The translations under genes were made by a program, and so were the position numbers. The notes under the pieces were generated by a model. That model worked only from the letters and a program-made list of their open reading frames with translations. It made no database searches and had not been told where the DNA came from. A stretch of DNA of 10,694 nucleotides from Elusimicrobiota bacterium (GTDB lineage Bacteria > Elusimicrobiota > Elusimicrobia > UBA1565): contig DMEZ01000069.1 of assembly GCA_003450735.1 (NCBI GenBank), positions 3,069 through 13,762 of the forward strand. Reading direction: 5' to 3'. Positions 6,152-10,694 of this stretch are shown here, piece by piece; position 1 is the stretch's first letter, and the number at the start of each line of letters is the position of its first letter.

Positions 6152-8067
6152 GAGAAGCCCTTGAAGTCCGGCTCGTATTGCCGATGCCAGAGCTCGAGCA
6201 TGAGGAGCGCCCACATCCGGTAGCCGTGGTCGCGCCGGCCCGACTGGTGCTGGTCCCAGATCGTCTCGAGCGCCGAGCGGTTGAAGTAGCCCCGCGCGAG
6301 GGCCTCGCTCGAGAGGACGTGGTCGCGCCAGTAGTCCTTGAGCTGGCCGCGGAACCAGGAGCCGAGCGGGATGCCGAAGCCCATCTTCCCGCGGCGCTGG
6401 ATGCGCTTGGGGAGCTTGTCCCCGAAGGCCTCCTTGAGGATCCACTTGTGCCCCTTGAGGCCTTTGAGCTTCCAGTCCCCGGGCAGGCGGAACATGGTCT
6501 CGACGAACTCGTGGTCGAGGAAGGGCGAGCGGCCCTCGAGCGAGTTGGCCATCGAGGCGATATCCATCTTGACCATCAGGCACTCGGGCAGGTAGGTGAC
6601 GAAGTCCACGTAGAGCATCGTGTTGACGAAATCCTCGCCCTTGGCCCGAAGGAAGGCGTTGTCGAGGTAGTGCTCGGCGTCGGCCCTCTCGCGCCCGCGG
6701 TCGAGGCCGGCCGCGTGGAGCATCCCCTGCGCGTAGAGGCCCTTCTTGTCCTCCTCCGAGAAGTAGCAGATCATCTTGAGGTGGCGCGCGGCCGTGTCGG
6801 TGAAGACGGTGGAGCGCAGGAAGCGCTTGAGCTTCCAGAAAAAGGAGAAGGGCGCCTCGCTCTCGGGCAGAAGCTCGGCGGCGGCCTGCGTGGCCTTGCG
6901 CAGGGGCCCGGGCACCGCGTCGTAGAGCTTGGCGGCCTTCATGGCGAAGTAGCGGATGTAGCCCGCGAAGTTCTCGTCGCCCCCATCCCCGTTCAAGGCC
7001 ACCGTGACGAAGCGGCGGGTCTCGCGCGAGACGTAGTAGGAGGGCAGGGCGCTCGAGTCCGCGTAGGGCTCGCCGTAGTGCCAGGCCAGCTTGGGCAGGA
7101 CGTCGGCCATCTCGGGCTTGACGATGAGCTCGCGGTGCTCCGTGCCGTAGGCCTGGGCCACCTCGCGGGCGTAGGGCAGTTCGGAGAAGCTCTCCTCCTC
7201 GAAGCCGATGGAGAAGGTCTTGACCGGGGCCGAGGAGAGCTCGCTCATGAGGGCCACGATGATGGAGGAATCCACCCCGCCCGAGAGGAACGCCCCGAGC
7301 GGCACGTCCGAGATGAGCCGGAGCCGGACCGCCTCCCGGAGCTTGTCCCGGAGGATCTCGCAGGCCTCCGGCACGCTCTGGGTGAGCAGGGGCCCGCCCA
7401 GGGGCAGGTCCCAGTAGCGCTCGACGGTGACCTTGCCTTTCTCGAAGAGCATCGTGTGGGCCGGCGGGAGCTTGTGGATCCCCTTATAGATGGTGTGCGG
7501 GCTAGGGATGTACTGCAGCGAGAGGAAGTAGTCCACCGCCTTCGCGTGCAGAGTCCGGTCGACGGGCCACTGGAGCAGGCAGCGCAGCTCGGAGGCGAAG
7601 GCGAGGAAGCCGTGCCCGAGGGCGTAGAGCAGGGGCTTCTTGCCGATGCGGTCGCGGGCCACGAACAGACGGCGGTTGCGGCTGTCCCAGACGGCGAAAG
7701 CGAACATCCCGCGCAGGCGGCGCACGCAGGCCGTTCCCTCCTTCTCGTAGAGGGCCAGGATCACCTCGGTGTCGGTGCGGGTCTTGAAAGGGTAGCCGGC
7801 CTTCTCCAGAGGCTCGCGCAGCTCCTGGAAGTTGTAGATCTCGCCGTTGAAGACGATGTGGAGCGTCCCGTCCCGGCTCGAGATGGGCTGATGGCCGGTG
7901 CTCAGGTCGATGATGGAGAGCCGGCGCATGGCGATGCCGGCGTATTCGTCCGCATAGGAGCCCTCGTCGTCGGGGCCGCGGTGGGTGATGAGGTCGTTGG
8001 CCTTCCTGAGGACCGCCGGGTCAACCCGCCCGGGTTCGTTGTAGACGACGCCGCAGATGCCGCACAT
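6148..8067 (-). CDS. asnB: Glutamine-hydrolysing asparagine synthase or related amidotransferase
   Basis: The 639-residue protein has the two AsnB domains. The N-terminal class II glutaminase domain has catalytic Cys2 (MCGICG), THRGPDDEG (28-36), R49, FNGEIYN (73-79) and TDTE (98-101). The C-terminal ATP-pyrophosphatase domain has the PP-loop LSGGVDSS (261-268), NGDGGDE (359-365) and, later, KMDIASMANSLEGRSPFLD. Glutamine-derived ammonia is passed to an adenylated carboxylate, normally aspartate (family knowledge). Its length resembles the 610-650-residue group, longer than E. coli AsnB (554). Members of that group are common in surface-glycan loci, where some are thought to amidate sugar acids. 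The ATG must be at 8067 because Cys2 has to become the N-terminus. No Shine-Dalgarno sequence precedes it; an extended -10 box ends 8 nt upstream, in the gpmI stop codon. Its TGA overlaps the start of the PNPOx-like gene. Whether the product is asparagine or an amidated glycan cannot be decided here. Confidence 0.93.
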   Translation of the reverse strand: MCGICGVVYNEPGRVDPAVLRKANDLITHRGPDDEGSYADEYAGIAMRRLSIIDLSTGHQPISSRDGTLHIVFNGEIYNFQELREPLEKAGYPFKTRTDTEVILALYEKEGTACVRRLRGMFAFAVWDSRNRRLFVARDRIGKKPLLYALGHGFLAFASELRCLLQWPVDRTLHAKAVDYFLSLQYIPSPHTIYKGIHKLPPAHTMLFEKGKVTVERYWDLPLGGPLLTQSVPEACEILRDKLREAVRLRLISDVPLGAFLSGGVDSSIIVALMSELSSAPVKTFSIGFEEESFSELPYAREVAQAYGTEHRELIVKPEMADVLPKLAWHYGEPYADSSALPSYYVSRETRRFVTVALNGDGGDENFAGYIRYFAMKAAKLYDAVPGPLRKATQAAAELLPESEAPFSFFWKLKRFLRSTVFTDTAARHLKMICYFSEEDKKGLYAQGMLHAAGLDRGRERADAEHYLDNAFLRAKGEDFVNTMLYVDFVTYLPECLMVKMDIASMANSLEGRSPFLDHEFVETMFRLPGDWKLKGLKGHKWILKEAFGDKLPKRIQRRGKMGFGIPLGSWFRGQLKDYWRDHVLSSEALARGYFNRSALETIWDQHQSGRRDHGYRMWALLMLELWHRQYEPDFKGFS

Positions 8068-8076
8068 GGGGACGGA

Positions 8077-9702
<1,626 letters not shown>

Positions 9703-9706
9703 GGAG

Positions 9707-9719
9707 CCTCCAATGGAGG
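9707..9719 (-). promoter_or_regulatory. gpmI ribosome-binding site in a small hairpin
   Basis: On the minus strand CCTCC (9719-9715), ATT (9714-9712) and GGAGG (9711-9707) form a 5-bp GC-rich stem with a 3-nt loop. GGAGG is the Shine-Dalgarno sequence of gpmI, four bases before its ATG, so the hairpin would hide it. The ribosome-binding site is secure. Its masking as a control of translation is inferred and rests on a short stem. Confidence 0.5.
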
Positions 9720-9724
9720 AAGCT

Positions 9725-9733
9725 ATCTTATCA
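9725..9733 (-). promoter_or_regulatory. Possible extended -10 promoter for gpmI
   Basis: The minus strand reads TGATAAGAT at 9733-9725, that is TGn followed by TAAGAT, a 4/6 match to TATAAT, in an A/T-richer patch of the 41-bp spacer after the GT4 gene. It would give a leader of about 15 nt starting near the CCTCC arm of the ribosome-binding-site hairpin. The match is weak and no -35 element is evident. Confidence 0.3.
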
Positions 9734-9743
9734 TTTCGGGTAT

Positions 9744-10694
9744 TCAGTACAGCTCGAGGTAGCGCTGCGCCGTCCGGACGATGGAGTACCGGGCCTCCGC
9801 GACCGCCCGCCCCTCCCGCCCGAGCCGGAAGATGAGCCCCGGCTCGCTGAGCAGGCGCACGAGCTGCTTCTTCTCGTCGACGGGATCGTTGGGGTCGTAG
9901 AGCAGGCCGGTCGTCCCCTCGGCCACCGCCTCCCGCGTCCCCCCCACCCTGGAGGCCAGCACCGCGAGCCCGGCGGCCATCGCTTCCAACAGCGCGTTGG
10001 AGAGCCCCTCCGAGACGGAAGGCAGGACGAACACGTCCGCGGCCGCGTAGAGCTCCGCGATGTCGTGGCGAGGCTCGAGCACGCGGGCGCGGCCCTCGAG
10101 GCCCAGGGCCCTGATCCGTTCGCGCAGGCGCCCCTCCTCGGGGCCGGAGCCGGCCATCAGGAAGGTCGCCACCGTCTTGGCCTCGCGCAGGGCCTCCGCG
10201 AAGGAGCCCAGGAACGGATCCAGCCGCTTCTCCGGAGCGAGCCGCCCGACGTAAAGGAAGAGCAGTCCCGGCTTGCAGAGGTCCTTGCGCAGCGCGGTCT
10301 TCTCCTCGAGGGAGGGCGGCCGGTAGGCCGCGAGGTCCACCCCGTTGGGCACCACGAGCGCGCCTTCGCCCAGGCCGTGCTCGCGCAGCTCGTCGAGGAG
10401 GTCCTGGGCCACGCAGGCGAACTGGGGCCGGAGCCGCTTGAGCAGGCGGAGCTTGAGCCGGCCCGGGCCGGTGGTGGCGGAGACGGCGATCTCGCCGATG
10501 CCGCGCCCGCCTCCGATCTTGACGACCACCCGTTTCTTGAGCAGGCGCGCGGCCAGCGCCGCGCCGAGCGCGGGGGAGCCCGCCAGGTGCACGTGCACCG
10601 CGTCGTACTCGCCCTCGTGCGTCATCAGCCAGAAAAAGCTTTTCAGCAGGAACACCACGGAGTCGAGGAGCGGCCCGCCGAAGGTCCCGAGGCG
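9744..10694 (-). CDS. GT4 family glycosyltransferase, N-terminus beyond right edge
   Basis: The frame is open to the right edge of the window, and residues RLGTFGGPLLDS precede the first in-window GTG codon without a break. The gene therefore starts outside the window, and 316 residues are visible (numbers count from the edge). It is a GT-B retaining glycosyltransferase of family 4. It shows DAVHVHLAGSPALG (31-44) of the N-terminal domain, VVPNGVD (114-120), LFLYVGRLAPEKRLDP (145-160), LMAGSGPEEGRLR (179-191) and VFVLPSVSEG (221-230). The EX7E pair E229/E237 binds the donor sugar nucleotide, and GGTREAV (251-257) follows. About 50-70 N-terminal residues are probably missing. It would add a sugar to a lipid-linked or surface glycan at the inner membrane; donor and acceptor are unknown. 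It ends 41 bp before gpmI with no terminator-like hairpin and T-run between, so read-through into gpmI is possible. Confidence 0.9.
   Translation of the reverse strand, partial: RLGTFGGPLLDSVVFLLKSFFWLMTHEGEYDAVHVHLAGSPALGAALAARLLKKRVVVKIGGGRGIGEIAVSATTGPGRLKLRLLKRLRPQFACVAQDLLDELREHGLGEGALVVPNGVDLAAYRPPSLEEKTALRKDLCKPGLLFLYVGRLAPEKRLDPFLGSFAEALREAKTVATFLMAGSGPEEGRLRERIRALGLEGRARVLEPRHDIAELYAAADVFVLPSVSEGLSNALLEAMAAGLAVLASRVGGTREAVAEGTTGLLYDPNDPVDEKKQLVRLLSEPGLIFRLGREGRAVAEARYSIVRTAQRYLELY

Noticed and set aside
6152..6583. Longer N-terminus of the PNPOx-like gene inside asnB
   Set aside because: This is the shadow of the asnB C-terminal coding sequence in another frame, with no PNPOx similarity.
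7485..7495. TATAAG on the minus strand inside asnB as an internal promoter
   Set aside because: It encodes part of the conserved asnB protein, lies far from any gene start, and has no supporting elements.

Overview
This GC-rich window (by eye well over 60% G+C, with codons ending mostly in G or C) comes from a bacterial chromosome. It is densely packed and mixes surface-polysaccharide genes with housekeeping enzymes. Aat, a bacterial N-degron enzyme, and a Wzx-like flippase fit a bacterium with an elaborate envelope. The sequence alone does not fix the phylum; an uncultured GC-rich lineage such as Elusimicrobiota is only a guess. I see no rRNA, tRNA, CRISPR array, transposase or phage gene.

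Layout. (1) Positions 1-1067, minus: a Wzx/MATE-like polysaccharide flippase whose C-terminus lies off the left edge. (2) A 34-bp divergent spacer with a 14-bp all-A/T island carrying -10-like boxes on both strands. (3) Positions 1102-4150, plus: a tightly coupled three-gene operon (GT2 glycosyltransferase, zinc-ribbon SAM methyltransferase, UDP-GlcNAc 2-epimerase WecB). It has ATGA and GTGA overlaps and ends in an intrinsic terminator that overlaps the last codons of wecB. (4) Positions 4235-5005, plus: an unrecognised small exported protein with its own Shine-Dalgarno sequence. (5) A short convergent spacer with a palindrome and an imperfect direct repeat. (6) Positions 10694 down to 5054, minus: a GT4 glycosyltransferase (N-terminus off the right edge), gpmI (phosphoglycerate mutase), asnB (asparagine synthase or amidotransferase), a PNPOx-like flavin-binding protein, and aat (Leu/Phe-tRNA-protein transferase).

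How the genes may work together. WecB makes UDP-ManNAc. The GT2 and GT4 enzymes would add sugars to a lipid-linked glycan, the methyltransferase could modify a sugar, and the flippase would move the product across the inner membrane. AsnB-type enzymes in such loci sometimes amidate sugar acids, but here asnB sits with gpmI and aat and may simply make asparagine.

The most interesting signals are regulatory. Two genes (the flippase and asnB) have a perfect TATAAT hexamer 8-10 nt before the ATG and no Shine-Dalgarno sequence, as expected for leaderless or nearly leaderless mRNAs. The asnB hexamer is an extended -10 built from the last Val codon and stop codon of gpmI. I found no convincing evidence of a wholly new multi-gene system such as a defence or mobile system.
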